A DNA stretch of 64,000 bases. Origin: Methylomonas sp. ZR1. Its GTDB lineage: Bacteria; Pseudomonadota; Gammaproteobacteria; Methylococcales; Methylomonadaceae. Below, in pieces: positions 52,541 through 62,370 of the stretch. Positions within the stretch are counted from its first letter, which is position 1. Each line of letters starts with the position of its first letter. The notes beneath the pieces were generated by a model that ran no database searches, was not told the origin of the DNA, and was given only the letters and a program-made list of their open reading frames with translations. Made by a program: the position numbers and the translations under genes. The DNA is taken from assembly GCF_013141865.1 (NCBI RefSeq), contig NZ_RCST01000001.1, positions 3,782,001-3,846,000 on the forward strand, in the 5' to 3' direction.

Positions 52541-52730
52541 AGGAAGGATATTAAAACTCTTTACCCTTTAGGAGAGGGAGCGCATACATAAGAGTTGCAT
52601 ACAGTCTAATGCTGGAAGCGCGTTTTGAAAATGTGACAAATTGACGCGCGGCAAACTGTCACTCGATATAACAACGACTTTTCGGGTTGAAAAAACAGGT
52701 ATTACGGCGTCATACCCATTAACGTAAAAC

Positions 52731-54431
52731 TTAAGCGTCCTGTTTACTGCGATGCTTAGTCCAGAACGGCAAGGACAGCATAAGCAAACAAGCCAGCCAG
52801 CCAAGCAACTGTTGGTTATACAAGGTGTAGCTCAGCGCAAAGGGCAAACCTTCTGAAAAGCCTGGGTGAGCTTGAATGAAATCCCGGCCATCCATAAAGG
52901 CTTTGACCTCTCCCAGTATTAGCGCGATGGCGCCAAAACTCAGTAAATAAGCCAAGAACCGATCACGGCGGCTTTGCAAGTTCCCGCCAATTAGACTGTC
53001 AAACGCCAAAACTCGGCCATTGAATTTATGCTCCTTTAGCCATAGGCAAGCAATCAAACCGATCACCCCAATAGCCGGAATGGCAAACTGCTCGATCGGA
53101 AAGCTCAAATAGCGCCCATTCATAGCCAGTCCGTAAGTTTTATAAAGTGCCAACAATATGAAGACTAGATAACCGGCTCTTAAGCTATTGGCCAACTTAA
53201 TACTGCCTGGTTTATCAATCAAAATATCGCTGCCACGTTCAAGCAGCAGCGCGCCGAGAATCGTATTCGCGATCACCAAGGCTACGGTATAAAGCCTTTG
53301 CCAAGTGCTGTAACTGGTGTACCAGAGAAAATCGGCCAATGTCACCAGGCAAACGCTGAAGACTTGCGCCAGGGTGAAAAACGCCAACATGCGGATCAGC
53401 GAAACTTGCTCCAGCTTTTTGGAATACCTCGCGATTGCCAACAGCCAGATCAGCGTGGCGACGGCAAAGCGGATCGGCCAATTGGGTGCTTCGTTGACCG
53501 GGCCGGTCAACGGGAATACTGGTTCGCGGTCCGCCGAGAACAAGCCCCAGTTGGCCCCCACCACGCCTTCCAGTTCACTTTTCCAGGGTTGGTTAAAGGC
53601 TTCGACAATGTTGTAATCAAAGCCGTGGCGATTGGCGACCTGGATCATGCCGCGAATGAATGTGGCTTCGTTGACGACACCAGGAATGGCCATGCCGCGC
53701 TGTCTGCCGGCGCTGGGCCAACCGGACTCACCTATCAATATAGGTTTGCCGGGCGCAATGCCACGGGCTTCGTCTTCTACCTGTTTGACAATTTTTTCCA
53801 GATGCTGCGAGGCATTCTCCACCGAAATGGGTTCATCCTCCCAATAAGGCAGGATGTGAATGGTGATGAAGTCCACTTCGTTGATCAGTTTGGGGTACTT
53901 CATATACATCGACCAGACGTCCGCATAAGACACGGGTTGCTTGACCGCTTTCTTCACCTCGCGGATATAACCTATCAGCCGGTCAACATCCATGTCGCCG
54001 CGCAATAACACTTCGTTGCCGACAATCACTCGTTTCACCACGTCGGGGTTTTCATTGGCCGATTTGATCAACGCATTAACTTCATTACTGTTGTCTTTGT
54101 ACCCGTAACCAAGCCAGGCGCCCTGGATCATTTTCAATCCGTGTTTGCGAGCTAACCCCGGAGTGGGTTGTTGGCCGCCGAGACTGGAGTAAGTGCGGAT
54201 GCTTTCCGTTTTGTCTGCCAGCAGACGCAAGTCTTCATCGATATGTTCCGGCAATGGGAATTTTTCTTCCAGCGGACTAAAGCCCTCCCGAAACGGTGCG
54301 AAGGAGAGGCTCATCAACTTGCCGGAGGGCACGTCCGTGCCGGCGTCTTGCGGCTGATTGTTCAACCAGGCGAAACTGCCGTGAACTAAAAAAATGAAAA
54401 TCAAACAAAGCAATACTCTGATGCTGGGCAT
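52731..54431 (-). CDS. Membrane glycoside hydrolase family 17 protein (beta-glucan metabolism)
   Basis: A 566-residue protein starting at 54431 (MPSIRVLLCLIFIFLVHGSF), a signal anchor; the frame is open to 54479 but adds no recognised sequence. Residues 40-320 are a GH17 barrel with the acid/base site RVIVGNEVLLRG and the nucleophile ILIGESGWPSAG. Then seven membrane helices follow to residue 560 (first RFAVATLIWLLAIA). Membrane GH17 proteins of this kind act as beta-glucan transglycosylases in Gram-negative cyclic or branched glucan synthesis. No glucan synthase is adjacent. Confidence 0.88.
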   Translation of the reverse strand: MPSIRVLLCLIFIFLVHGSFAWLNNQPQDAGTDVPSGKLMSLSFAPFREGFSPLEEKFPLPEHIDEDLRLLADKTESIRTYSSLGGQQPTPGLARKHGLKMIQGAWLGYGYKDNSNEVNALIKSANENPDVVKRVIVGNEVLLRGDMDVDRLIGYIREVKKAVKQPVSYADVWSMYMKYPKLINEVDFITIHILPYWEDEPISVENASQHLEKIVKQVEDEARGIAPGKPILIGESGWPSAGRQRGMAIPGVVNEATFIRGMIQVANRHGFDYNIVEAFNQPWKSELEGVVGANWGLFSADREPVFPLTGPVNEAPNWPIRFAVATLIWLLAIARYSKKLEQVSLIRMLAFFTLAQVFSVCLVTLADFLWYTSYSTWQRLYTVALVIANTILGALLLERGSDILIDKPGSIKLANSLRAGYLVFILLALYKTYGLAMNGRYLSFPIEQFAIPAIGVIGLIACLWLKEHKFNGRVLAFDSLIGGNLQSRRDRFLAYLLSFGAIALILGEVKAFMDGRDFIQAHPGFSEGLPFALSYTLYNQQLLGWLACLLMLSLPFWTKHRSKQDA

Positions 54432-54686
54432 AATCTGACTGAGGGGTCTGTTGCAAAAATGACGCGGATTGACTGGCAATAATCGCTCGTCATGGAATTA
54501 TAAGGCATTAGCCGCATTCCCGAATTACATCGTTTGGCAGCTAAGTAATAACGGTCAGGATTGTCGCGAGTTCATTAAATATTTACTGTACTTTACCCAT
54601 GGGTTCTGGTTACAGTATCTGGCTTTTCTGATATTCGGAAACCTTATTAAGGCTTCCGTCAATTCGTCTGTTTTATGAGGTTTTGT

Positions 54687-56417
54687 ATGCATAAAAAGGT
54701 TATCCCCATTCTATGTGGCGCCATGCTGCTTCCGGCGTCGCAATGGGCTGTGGCGGCGGTAGACAAACTACCGGCGACCAATAGCGTCAAGATGGGTGCG
54801 GCAGAGGAAGTTTGTTCCGAATTTACCGATGCCAAGTGGCGTGATGCGCAAGTGATCGACGGAGTCGAAATACAAGAATCACGGATGTGTAACCCCGATA
54901 ATCCTGCTGAAATCGCTGCTTTTGTTAAAGGCACCAATAATATTTCAATGTCTACCTTAATGGAGACACAGCTCGCCGCTGATGCCATCACACTCGGCGA
55001 AGATATGGACGGCGACGGCGACCCCGACCACTATATTATTAAGCTGGAAATTGCCGAATTGAACGGCCATTCTCCGGACATGAAAGACCCCACCACCACC
55101 TTTGACATTGCCCCCGGCATTCAACCGACTTTCTGGGTATACGCGCCGAAAACGCGCGATATGTCTACATTGAGCTTGTACGAGCCGGTGGCCAATCCTT
55201 TATTGCGCGCGCCATCGCCAACTATCCGGGTCGAACAAGGCGATATTGTGTGGTTGGTGCTGGAAAACAGCCATTACTTTCCGCACTCAATCCACTTGCA
55301 TGGCGTAGATCATCCTTACATGGATCATAGCGGCGAAGGCAACGATGGTGTCGGTCAAACCGGCCAGATGGATGTTTTGCCCGGCCAGAGCAAAACTTAT
55401 GTAATCAAACCGCGCCAACCCGGCACTATGTATTACCACTGTCACGTACAGCCACACACTCATATTCCGATGGGTTTGCAAGGCATGTTTGTGGTCGAGG
55501 AAAATCGCCCCAACAACTGGGTACAGGTTTTCAACGTCGGCAACGGACAGGTTCGCCATCCATCGGTAGCGGTCAAAGAAAAATATGCGGCCGAGTACGA
55601 TCTGCACTATCAATCGGTTGATAAGGAATTGCATGAAATGGTGCGATCCGCCAATGATCCGCGGATTATTGCCCGGCGGATGAATCAGGAATATGACATT
55701 ACTGATGCTAGCCCCGATTATTTCATGCTGAATGGTCGTTCATTCCCTTACACATTGAGGGAATCGCTGATCTTGATGGAAGAAAATAAAAAGGTGAAGC
55801 TGCGGATATTGAACGGTCACGAGGAAGCCTTTGCGATGCATATTCATGGTCATAAGCCTATGGTGACGCATTACGATGGTGTCGATAACGGCCCGAATTC
55901 ATATATCAAACGCGACGTACATGGCATGGTACCCGCCCAGCGTATCGATCTGGAATTAAGCGGTGTTGACGATGGCTTGAACAGTTTTGGTCAAGGCGTC
56001 TGGATGTTTCACGACCACGTCGAGAAATCCTTCACTACTAACGGTATCGGCGAGGGCGGCGACATCAGTTTGGTGGTGTACAAAGGTTTTTCCGACGAGA
56101 AAGGCATCCCCAAAGTCCATGGTATGAGCCTAGCGCCTTACTTCACCAGAGAATTCTGGCAGGGTAAATATCCAGCCTGGCAGGATTACGATGCCTGGAA
56201 GAGCTTAGGTTTGCCGGATATCAGTAATAAAAAGCAAGTAGCTTTTGTGCCGCCACCGCCTCCCCCGCTGAATACGGGCGACGCCGCTGCGAAAGCGGAA
56301 GCAGCCGGAAATCAGCCGTCTTTTATTGGGCAATTGCTGTATGGCTTGATACTAGGCGGTTTGAGTTATGTCGGCTTTGCCAATCGCCAGCGGATCATGG
56401 CGATGTTCAAAAAGTAA
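54687..56417 (+). CDS. Membrane-anchored multicopper oxidase
   Basis: A 576-residue exported oxidase. The start at 54687 (MHKKVIPILCGAMLLPASQW) is chosen for GAGG seven bases before it. Copper motifs in the first domain are SIHLHGVDHPYMDH and TMYYHCHVQPHTHIPMGLQG, which holds a complete type 1 motif (HCH-x3-H-x4-M). The second domain has FAMHIHGHKP and GVWMFHDHVEKSF, where Asp stands at the usual type 1 Cys position. So type 1 copper is in domain 1, as in some two-domain laccases. A Pro-rich linker (PPPPPPLN) leads to a C-terminal membrane helix. Confidence 0.92.
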   Translation: MHKKVIPILCGAMLLPASQWAVAAVDKLPATNSVKMGAAEEVCSEFTDAKWRDAQVIDGVEIQESRMCNPDNPAEIAAFVKGTNNISMSTLMETQLAADAITLGEDMDGDGDPDHYIIKLEIAELNGHSPDMKDPTTTFDIAPGIQPTFWVYAPKTRDMSTLSLYEPVANPLLRAPSPTIRVEQGDIVWLVLENSHYFPHSIHLHGVDHPYMDHSGEGNDGVGQTGQMDVLPGQSKTYVIKPRQPGTMYYHCHVQPHTHIPMGLQGMFVVEENRPNNWVQVFNVGNGQVRHPSVAVKEKYAAEYDLHYQSVDKELHEMVRSANDPRIIARRMNQEYDITDASPDYFMLNGRSFPYTLRESLILMEENKKVKLRILNGHEEAFAMHIHGHKPMVTHYDGVDNGPNSYIKRDVHGMVPAQRIDLELSGVDDGLNSFGQGVWMFHDHVEKSFTTNGIGEGGDISLVVYKGFSDEKGIPKVHGMSLAPYFTREFWQGKYPAWQDYDAWKSLGLPDISNKKQVAFVPPPPPPLNTGDAAAKAEAAGNQPSFIGQLLYGLILGGLSYVGFANRQRIMAMFKK

Positions 56418-56441
56418 GCGCTAACTGCTCTGCGTCAGACC

Positions 56442-56480
56442 AACGCCGCTGTCGAGCTAAAGCCTCGGCAGCGGCGTTTT
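56442..56480 (+). terminator. Strong Rho-independent terminator after multicopper oxidase
   Basis: AACGCCGCTGTCGAG (56442-56456) pairs with CTCGGCAGCGGCGTT (56464-56478) around CTAAAGC, with one T-G wobble, and is followed by TTTT. It lies 25 bases after the stop. Confidence 0.92.
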
Positions 56481-56870
56481 GCTATAGGCTCGCGTGTAAC
56501 TCCGCATCGTGTCCTGAGTGATGCAAAGCAATCTTGTATTGTTATGACCAAAGCGAATTGCGCGCAATCCTGCGCCATCTAAAATCCGGCAAAAATTTGC
56601 GACCTACTGCCGTTGACGTCAGTTGGCAAGCAGCCCTTCCTGTCATTTGACGGAGGCAATCAGCTATTTCGTAGCGCATTGAACTCGCCTCTTTTCGCCG
56701 CGACAAACAACTCGGTAATCCAGCCAACAACCAGACAATATGCCGGACAATCACAATCCGGATTTGGGTGTTAGAATGCTCAGCCATTGATGTTAAGGGG
56801 ACATTGCCGACCATAGTTTGGCGGCGTGTTCCGCAAGTAGGCGCTCGGATATCTAAGAAAAGAGGAAATT
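56481..56870. other. Intergenic region upstream of the UPF0182 gene
   Basis: About 390 bases with no supported gene; a minus-strand frame of 90 codons (56542-56814) has no signal, ribosome site or known domain. The leader of the UPF0182 gene carries an AGAGGAAA ribosome site right before the ATG at 56871. No promoter boxes were recognised. Confidence 0.5.
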
Positions 56871-59507
56871 ATGCGTAACTGGAAACTGTTGCCGGCGATC
56901 ACTTTAGCGACCCTCGCAACTGCTATTGTGCTATATGTCGCGTTCTACTTCGTGTTTCTCGATTTTTTCGTGGATTTATGGTGGTTCCGTTCGCTGGAAT
57001 TCGAAGCTTACTTTTGGTTGAAATTACTCTACCGATTTATTTTCTCCGGTGCGGTTACTGCGTTTTTCTTTGCTGTTTTTTTATTTCACTTCTGGATTGC
57101 CTCTCGCTACCTGGGCCTGAACCCGCCCGATGAAATATTGATGGACGATTCCAAGCGTCGGCGTTTTCAACGCTTTGCCGATGTGTTCATGAGTGGTTCG
57201 GCTCGTATCTATACTCCCATTTCACTGCTACTCGCCGTAGTGATTGCTGTGCCGTTCTATTTGCAATGGGAGCAGGCGCTGCTGTTTTTCTTCGGCAGCG
57301 CATCGGGCATCGTCGATCCGGTATATGGCAACGACGTCAGCTTCTACATGTTTTCCTATCCGATTTACATGCTGATTCAGAAGGAGTTGTTAACCACAGC
57401 GGTTATTGTGTTTTTGGCGACCGGCGTGCTGTATTGGATGGAGCATGAATTTGTCCCCAATCAAAGCAAGGAATTTCCACTGGGTGCGAAGATCCATTTG
57501 ACGGTGCTGTTTGCATTCGTAGTGCTGTTTGTGGTCTGGGGATTTTTACTGGAACGCTTCGCCTTGTTATATTCCGGGGGTAACGAACCGGTGTTTTTTG
57601 GCCCCGGCTTTGTCGAATTGCGTTACAAGTTGCCTATGATTTGGCTTGAAGTCTTGTTCTTTTTGGCGATTGCCATATCGGTAGTTTTTTACGCGCTGTC
57701 GGAGAGACATCGTAGTAAAACGCCTATTATCGTTGCCTCGTTGGGTTTTTTGGCTGTTTGGGGCCTGCAAGGCTCTCACACCCTACCGGAGTTGATTGAA
57801 AAATTCATCGTCAAGCCTAATTTTACCCGCACCGAAGGTGATTCGATTCGGCATAACATTGACGCCACCATGGCGGCATTCGATTTAAACAATATTAAAA
57901 CCGTCGATTTTCAGGTCAATCTGGACGCCACCAAAGATATAGAAGCCTGGTCGACCAAAAAACATTTCGAAAACATTCCGGTTTGGGATCGCGAATTTCT
58001 GATCGACAGCTATATGCAGTTACAAGGCATTCGGCCTTATTATGGCTTTCCGACTGTCGATGAAGACCGTTATTTTATTAACGGACATCATCAACAAGTC
58101 AATCTGGCAGCCCGTGAAGTCAATATCGATAAATTGCCCAAGGAGGCGCAAAACTGGGAAAACACCCATTTGCGCTACACCCATGGCTACGGCGCGGTCA
58201 TATCTCCAGCCGCTCAGGATGCCGGCATTCCTATCGTTTGGTACTTGCGCGATTTGAACATGACTTCGGATGTTGGGTTTTCCGTGAAGTACCCCGACAT
58301 TTATTACGGCCAGGAAAAATATCGCTACGCGATCGTACCGAACAACTTGGCTGTGACCGATATTTCCGGCTCTGCGCCAGGCGAATCGCTGGATTATCAG
58401 GGTATCTCCGGCATACCGATTCCGTCGCTGTTCAGAAAAATGTTGTTCGCGTTTTACCTGAAAGACGAAAAAATATTCTTCTCTCCCAACATATCCGCGC
58501 AAAGCAAGTTACTTCTGCGTCGCAATATCGACGAGCGAATTACCGCGCTGACGCCGTTTTTACACCTGGATAAAGATCCGTATTTGGTTGTTGACAAGGA
58601 TCGCTTCTACTGGATACAGGACGCCTATACCTTATCCAATTATTACCCGGTCTCCAAACCGGCAGCTGACGATTATCTGGACGGCCAGCACAAGTTCAAT
58701 TACATCCGTAATTCGGTCAAAATTGTGGTCGATGCCTATGACGGTAGCGTCGATTACTATATTTCCGACCCAAAAGATCCGATCATCAACGCTTACAACC
58801 GCGCGTATCCCGGCGTTTTCAAAAATTTGCGGGAAATGCCCGACGAGCTAATGCAGCATCTGCGTTATCCGCGCGACTTGTACTATATGCAAATGAAAAT
58901 TTACGCTAAATATCATCAAAACAGCCCGGAGTTGTTTTATGAACAGGCGGAAACCTGGCAGTTCGCCTCCGTGGATGGACAGCCGGTATTACCGTATTTC
59001 ATTACGATGGACTTTGATCGTTGCAACGATTTGGAGGAGTTTGTGATGATTAATCCGATGACCCCGATCCATAGGGACAATTTAAGCATGGTGGGCATTG
59101 CCGGCACAGTTGACGAAAAAAGCTGCGACCACAGTTACAAGCCGGGTATCACTATTTTCAAATTCCCTAAGGCCGTGCAGGTTAACGGACCTTCGCAAGT
59201 CAATGCGCTGATCGATCAAAACCCGGAAATCGCCTCGCAGTTTACCCTATGGAATCAACAAGGCTCGGAAGTTAAAAAAGGCCGGATGGTGATATTGACG
59301 ATGGGTAATTCGATTTTATATGTACAGCCTATTTATATGCTGGCGACCAAAACCAAGATGCCTGAGCTGGCGCGGGTAATTGTTTCGATAGGCAATCAGG
59401 TGGTGATGGACAAAACCTTGCAGGCGGCCTTCAGTCGTTTGAAGGATTTGTTTATTAAAGGCGCAGCTGGGCCTGTTTCAGGCGTTTCGGCAGCTGAAAG
59501 CAAATAG
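56871..59507 (+). CDS. UPF0182 family membrane protein
   Basis: An 878-residue protein of UPF0182 (COG1615). About seven N-terminal membrane helices (to residue 310; LYVAFYFVFLDFFVDLWWF near the start) are followed by a large periplasmic or exterior part of about 560 residues. That part shows the family's marks: FIVKPNFTRTEGDSIRHNID, WDREFLIDSYMQLQGIRPYY and later HLRYTHGYGAVISPA and RYPRDLYYMQMKIYAKYH. Its molecular function is unknown. The length is within the family's usual range. It is a single gene, ending just before the convergent rsd gene. Confidence 0.92.
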   Translation: MRNWKLLPAITLATLATAIVLYVAFYFVFLDFFVDLWWFRSLEFEAYFWLKLLYRFIFSGAVTAFFFAVFLFHFWIASRYLGLNPPDEILMDDSKRRRFQRFADVFMSGSARIYTPISLLLAVVIAVPFYLQWEQALLFFFGSASGIVDPVYGNDVSFYMFSYPIYMLIQKELLTTAVIVFLATGVLYWMEHEFVPNQSKEFPLGAKIHLTVLFAFVVLFVVWGFLLERFALLYSGGNEPVFFGPGFVELRYKLPMIWLEVLFFLAIAISVVFYALSERHRSKTPIIVASLGFLAVWGLQGSHTLPELIEKFIVKPNFTRTEGDSIRHNIDATMAAFDLNNIKTVDFQVNLDATKDIEAWSTKKHFENIPVWDREFLIDSYMQLQGIRPYYGFPTVDEDRYFINGHHQQVNLAAREVNIDKLPKEAQNWENTHLRYTHGYGAVISPAAQDAGIPIVWYLRDLNMTSDVGFSVKYPDIYYGQEKYRYAIVPNNLAVTDISGSAPGESLDYQGISGIPIPSLFRKMLFAFYLKDEKIFFSPNISAQSKLLLRRNIDERITALTPFLHLDKDPYLVVDKDRFYWIQDAYTLSNYYPVSKPAADDYLDGQHKFNYIRNSVKIVVDAYDGSVDYYISDPKDPIINAYNRAYPGVFKNLREMPDELMQHLRYPRDLYYMQMKIYAKYHQNSPELFYEQAETWQFASVDGQPVLPYFITMDFDRCNDLEEFVMINPMTPIHRDNLSMVGIAGTVDEKSCDHSYKPGITIFKFPKAVQVNGPSQVNALIDQNPEIASQFTLWNQQGSEVKKGRMVILTMGNSILYVQPIYMLATKTKMPELARVIVSIGNQVVMDKTLQAAFSRLKDLFIKGAAGPVSGVSAAESK

Positions 59508-59542
59508 GCTATTCGGAGCTTTTCAGGGGCAATATCTGCGCA

Positions 59543-59989
59543 TCAATGCAGCAGCATGGAGCACAGCCGGTCTTCCAGCTCCATGCGTTCCGCCAGCCGT
59601 TCGCCAAGCATGGATAAATCCTGAGCCAGATTCGCGGTATTAAATTTACGCCTGCCATCGTCGTAAGTGTCGCTAAAAGTAACAGCCGACGCGGTAGTGC
59701 TGGAAAATGCCGGATATATCTTTTCCGCGTGAGACAACGCTGAACTTTGATGCTGCTTCTCAGCAATTAGATGCTCGTAGATGCTGAAGTGCCCAAACGA
59801 TACGTAATCTATCAGCAGTTGCGAAAACTCAGACAACATTGGCCTGATTGCGTTCTCGCTGGAGAATGGCTTCATTTCGGCGAGTTGACAATACAAAGCC
59901 CAGACGGCAGAGCGCTCCTCCTGCAATGCTGTCACCAAGTGCAAGTTATTTGAACTGGTGTTGTTAGCTACGGAATTCATTTCAGTCAC
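59543..59989 (-). CDS. rsd: Rsd/AlgQ-family sigma-70 regulator
   Basis: A 148-residue helical protein. The family pattern is seen in LQEERSAVWALYCQLAEMKP, MLSEFSQLLIDYVSFGHFSI and YEHLIAEK, and the C-terminal LSMLGERLAERMELEDRL. Rsd/AlgQ binds sigma-70 and shifts RNA polymerase to other sigma factors; in Pseudomonas, AlgQ also promotes alginate. It lies convergent to the UPF0182 gene and divergent from the nucleosidase-like gene. Confidence 0.88.
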   Translation of the reverse strand: MTEMNSVANNTSSNNLHLVTALQEERSAVWALYCQLAEMKPFSSENAIRPMLSEFSQLLIDYVSFGHFSIYEHLIAEKQHQSSALSHAEKIYPAFSSTTASAVTFSDTYDDGRRKFNTANLAQDLSMLGERLAERMELEDRLCSMLLH

Positions 59990-60089
59990 GGCACGTCTCC
60001 CTTTGAAAATTGACGAATCTTAAATTTATGTGAATTATCATGAATATTCAACAATTGATTAAAATATAAGGGAATTTTTCTTAAAAACT

Positions 60090-60911
60090 GTGATTGACTT
60101 TGCACCATCAACTTTTATCTTTGTCGCATTGCCCTGTGAGGCCAAACCGTTAATTCAGGCATGGCGACTAAAAAAACTACCACAAAAGCAGCCCTTTGCG
60201 ATTTACAAAAACGCCGACATCGTTTTGGTGATTAGCGGTGTAGGCAAAATCGCCATGGCTGGCGCGGTGGCTTATACGCTGGCGCATTTTCCCGAGGCAA
60301 CCCAACCTATCCTGCTCAATTTCGGCATCGCCGGACATCGCCACCAGGCGCTAGGCAGTTGCTTTTTGGCCGATAAAATCACCGACGCCGAAACCCAACG
60401 CCGTTTTTATCCGCAACTGGCTTTCGATGCCCCGTGCCCCACCCTGCCGCTAATTACTTTATCCCGAGCCGACGTCGAGTACAACGACGAGAATCTGCGC
60501 GATATGGAGGCTGCGGCGTTTTACGAAATAGCCGTTAAATTCAGTTCCAGCGAATTGATTCACTGTTTAAAAGTGGTTTCGGATAATGCCGAATCGGCAC
60601 TGGAGAAAATCAATGAGGAGTTGGTGGTGGCTTGGGTGCAGGCGCGTATTGCTGACGTCGAAGGTATGATCGCCGTGCTGACTACACTCAGAGGATCGCT
60701 ACCAACATTGGAAAGTGAGCTATACAAACAGCTGCTTGAACAGTTTCATTTCACGGCGACCAACGCCGCTAAATTGCACACACTGGTGAATCGTTGGCAA
60801 GCATTAAACCACGCGACCATGCTCAATTTAGCTGGGACAAAATTTGAAAATGCGAGGGCGTTATTAGCTTGGTTGGAAACCCAGCTAGAGAAGCATCAGT
60901 ATTATTTGTAA
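60090..60911 (+). CDS. Nucleosidase-like protein of the phosphorylase superfamily
   Basis: A 273-residue protein with a GTG start at 60090. The first two thirds show the MTA/SAH nucleosidase or futalosine hydrolase type: IFVALPCEAKPLIQAWRL, VLVISGVGKIAMAGAVAY, LNFGIAGHRHQALGSCFLAD, and the purine site DMEAAAFYEIAVKF (D-M-E-A-A). The last 90 residues (LTTLRGSLPTLESELYKQLL and on) are helical and do not belong to the enzyme fold. The substrate is uncertain, since the sugar-binding segment is short. There is no partner gene in an operon. Confidence 0.82.
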   Translation: MIDFAPSTFIFVALPCEAKPLIQAWRLKKLPQKQPFAIYKNADIVLVISGVGKIAMAGAVAYTLAHFPEATQPILLNFGIAGHRHQALGSCFLADKITDAETQRRFYPQLAFDAPCPTLPLITLSRADVEYNDENLRDMEAAAFYEIAVKFSSSELIHCLKVVSDNAESALEKINEELVVAWVQARIADVEGMIAVLTTLRGSLPTLESELYKQLLEQFHFTATNAAKLHTLVNRWQALNHATMLNLAGTKFENARALLAWLETQLEKHQYYL

Positions 60912-60944
60912 CTATTGCAGGAGTGGTGACGAACGCGGGGGAAT

Positions 60945-60977
60945 GAAAAAATACGGGGTGCCCCGAAAGACACCCCG
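60945..60977 (-). terminator. Rho-independent terminator of the 60986 gene
   Basis: On the minus strand, CGGGGTG (60977-60971) pairs with CACCCCG (60960-60954) around a ten-base loop, and a TATTTTTT run (to 60945) follows. It lies just after the stop of the small periplasmic protein gene. Confidence 0.85.
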
Positions 60978-60985
60978 GGACAGAA

Positions 60986-61372
60986 TTACAGCATTTTTTT
61001 CAATTCTTGGACACCTTCTTTGCCGGTAGCCAAATGTTCTTTGGCTTCTTGCAAGTTAGCGGCTTTAGCAGAAGTAATAGCTGCTTTCAAATGGCCTCTG
61101 GCTTTATCTGCATATCTAGCAACTTTGTCGTTTGCGTTGAGTTCTTTGATAAAATCAGCCGCTTTTTTGATCAAATCGACAACGGCATCACCTTCGGCAC
61201 CATTGTTGATTGCTGTCTCGGCAGCTGTAATGCGCGCTACAACCTCATTGATTACATCGGTAGGTTTGTAAGCAGTTCTACCTGGATCAGATTCAGCAAC
61301 GGCAGCTGTTGAAAAAGAACCCATGGCAGCAGCTAAAGAGAACGCGATAACAGCACTTTTTAAAATTTTCAT
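60986..61372 (-). CDS. Small helical periplasmic protein, unknown function
   Basis: A 128-residue protein. The start at 61372 (MKILKSAVIAFSLAAAMGSF) has GAGG eight bases upstream, so the longer frame to 61570 is rejected. A signal peptide ends at AVAES (about residue 27). The mature part is two long helices rich in Ala, Lys and Glu (ARITAAETAINNGAEGDAVV; ARGHLKAAITSAKAANLQEA). It resembles small periplasmic helical-bundle proteins but belongs to no family that I recognise. Confidence 0.75.
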   Translation of the reverse strand: MKILKSAVIAFSLAAAMGSFSTAAVAESDPGRTAYKPTDVINEVVARITAAETAINNGAEGDAVVDLIKKAADFIKELNANDKVARYADKARGHLKAAITSAKAANLQEAKEHLATGKEGVQELKKML

Positions 61373-61536
61373 GTATTGAACCTCACAGTTATTTTTATAA
61401 GAACATATAGCTGCTAACCCAACCGCTTTAACCACTACATGTTGGGCCGGGATAATAGCACAGTTCATTCTGTTTGCTAGCCTGTTTATAGCGGTTTTTA
61501 TGGTTTTTTCGGTGACGAAAAAATGCCGCTGCGGCC

Positions 61537-62370
61537 TTATTCGACGCTGACTAGCAGCTTGTCCAGCCATGCGCTGGGCAGCAGCCGTTTCAACCAGGCA
61601 AACAAATGCGTGGGTACCGTTACCCGGTAGCGAATTTTCGGCCTATTCGACTCCAATGCATGCGCCACTTTTTCAGCGACTGCACTAGCCGGTAACGTGA
61701 AAGGTGCCGCCGGGCCGGGTTTTTGTAGCCTTGCTTCCATCGCTTTATAAGTTTCTTTGTGAAAACTGGCCTCGGCATCGATATGCTTTTGATACAAAGC
61801 AAAGGCATTTTCCCGGAAACGGCTCGTTATCGGCCCCGGTTCAATCAATACGATATGAATGCCTGTGCCGCGCAATTCCAAACGCAAGGTATCCGCCAAG
61901 CCTTCCAATGCGAATTTGCTGGCGTTATACGCGCCGCGAAACTTCATCGCCACGAACCCCAGTACCGAGCTGTTATAGATCACCCGGCCATGGCCTTGTT
62001 TGCGCATCAGCGGTAATAGCAGATTGGTCAATTCGTGGGTGCCGAACAGATTGGTTTCGAATTGGTGGCGCAGCACATCCCTGCTCAAATCTTCTACGGC
62101 GCCGGGCTGGCCGAAGGCGCCGTTATTGAACAATGCATCGATCTTGCCGTCGGTCAGCGCGATTAATTCGTTGACCGCGCGTTGAATGCTCCGCGAATCC
62201 GCCAAATCAAGTTGCAGACATTCGAAGCCTTCACCGCGCAAACGCTCTACATCCTCAGGCTTACGCGCGGAGCAAATTACCCGATGACCGCGCTGCTGCA
62301 AAAACAGCGCAGTGTGATAACCGATGCCGGAAGAGCAGCCGGTGATAAACAGCGTTTTGCCGACAATCAT
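61537..62370 (-). CDS. Short-chain dehydrogenase/reductase (SDR)
   Basis: A 277-residue oxidoreductase. The cofactor loop is LFITGCSSGIGYHTAL (T-G-x3-G-x-G), then DALFNNGAFGQPG (N-N-G), the catalytic Ser in VIYNSSVLGF, and the YxxxK pair in AYNASKFALEGL. The wording and length fit the classical SDR group close to retinol-like or 3-ketosteroid reductases. Substrate not known. Its ATG overlaps the stop of the DUF4124 gene (ATGA), so the two are translationally coupled. Confidence 0.92.
   Translation of the reverse strand: MIVGKTLFITGCSSGIGYHTALFLQQRGHRVICSARKPEDVERLRGEGFECLQLDLADSRSIQRAVNELIALTDGKIDALFNNGAFGQPGAVEDLSRDVLRHQFETNLFGTHELTNLLLPLMRKQGHGRVIYNSSVLGFVAMKFRGAYNASKFALEGLADTLRLELRGTGIHIVLIEPGPITSRFRENAFALYQKHIDAEASFHKETYKAMEARLQKPGPAAPFTLPASAVAEKVAHALESNRPKIRYRVTVPTHLFAWLKRLLPSAWLDKLLVSVE

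Noticed and set aside
61373..61570. Upstream extension of the small periplasmic protein frame
   Set aside because: The signal peptide and a good ribosome site start at 61372; the extension overlaps the SDR gene's end.
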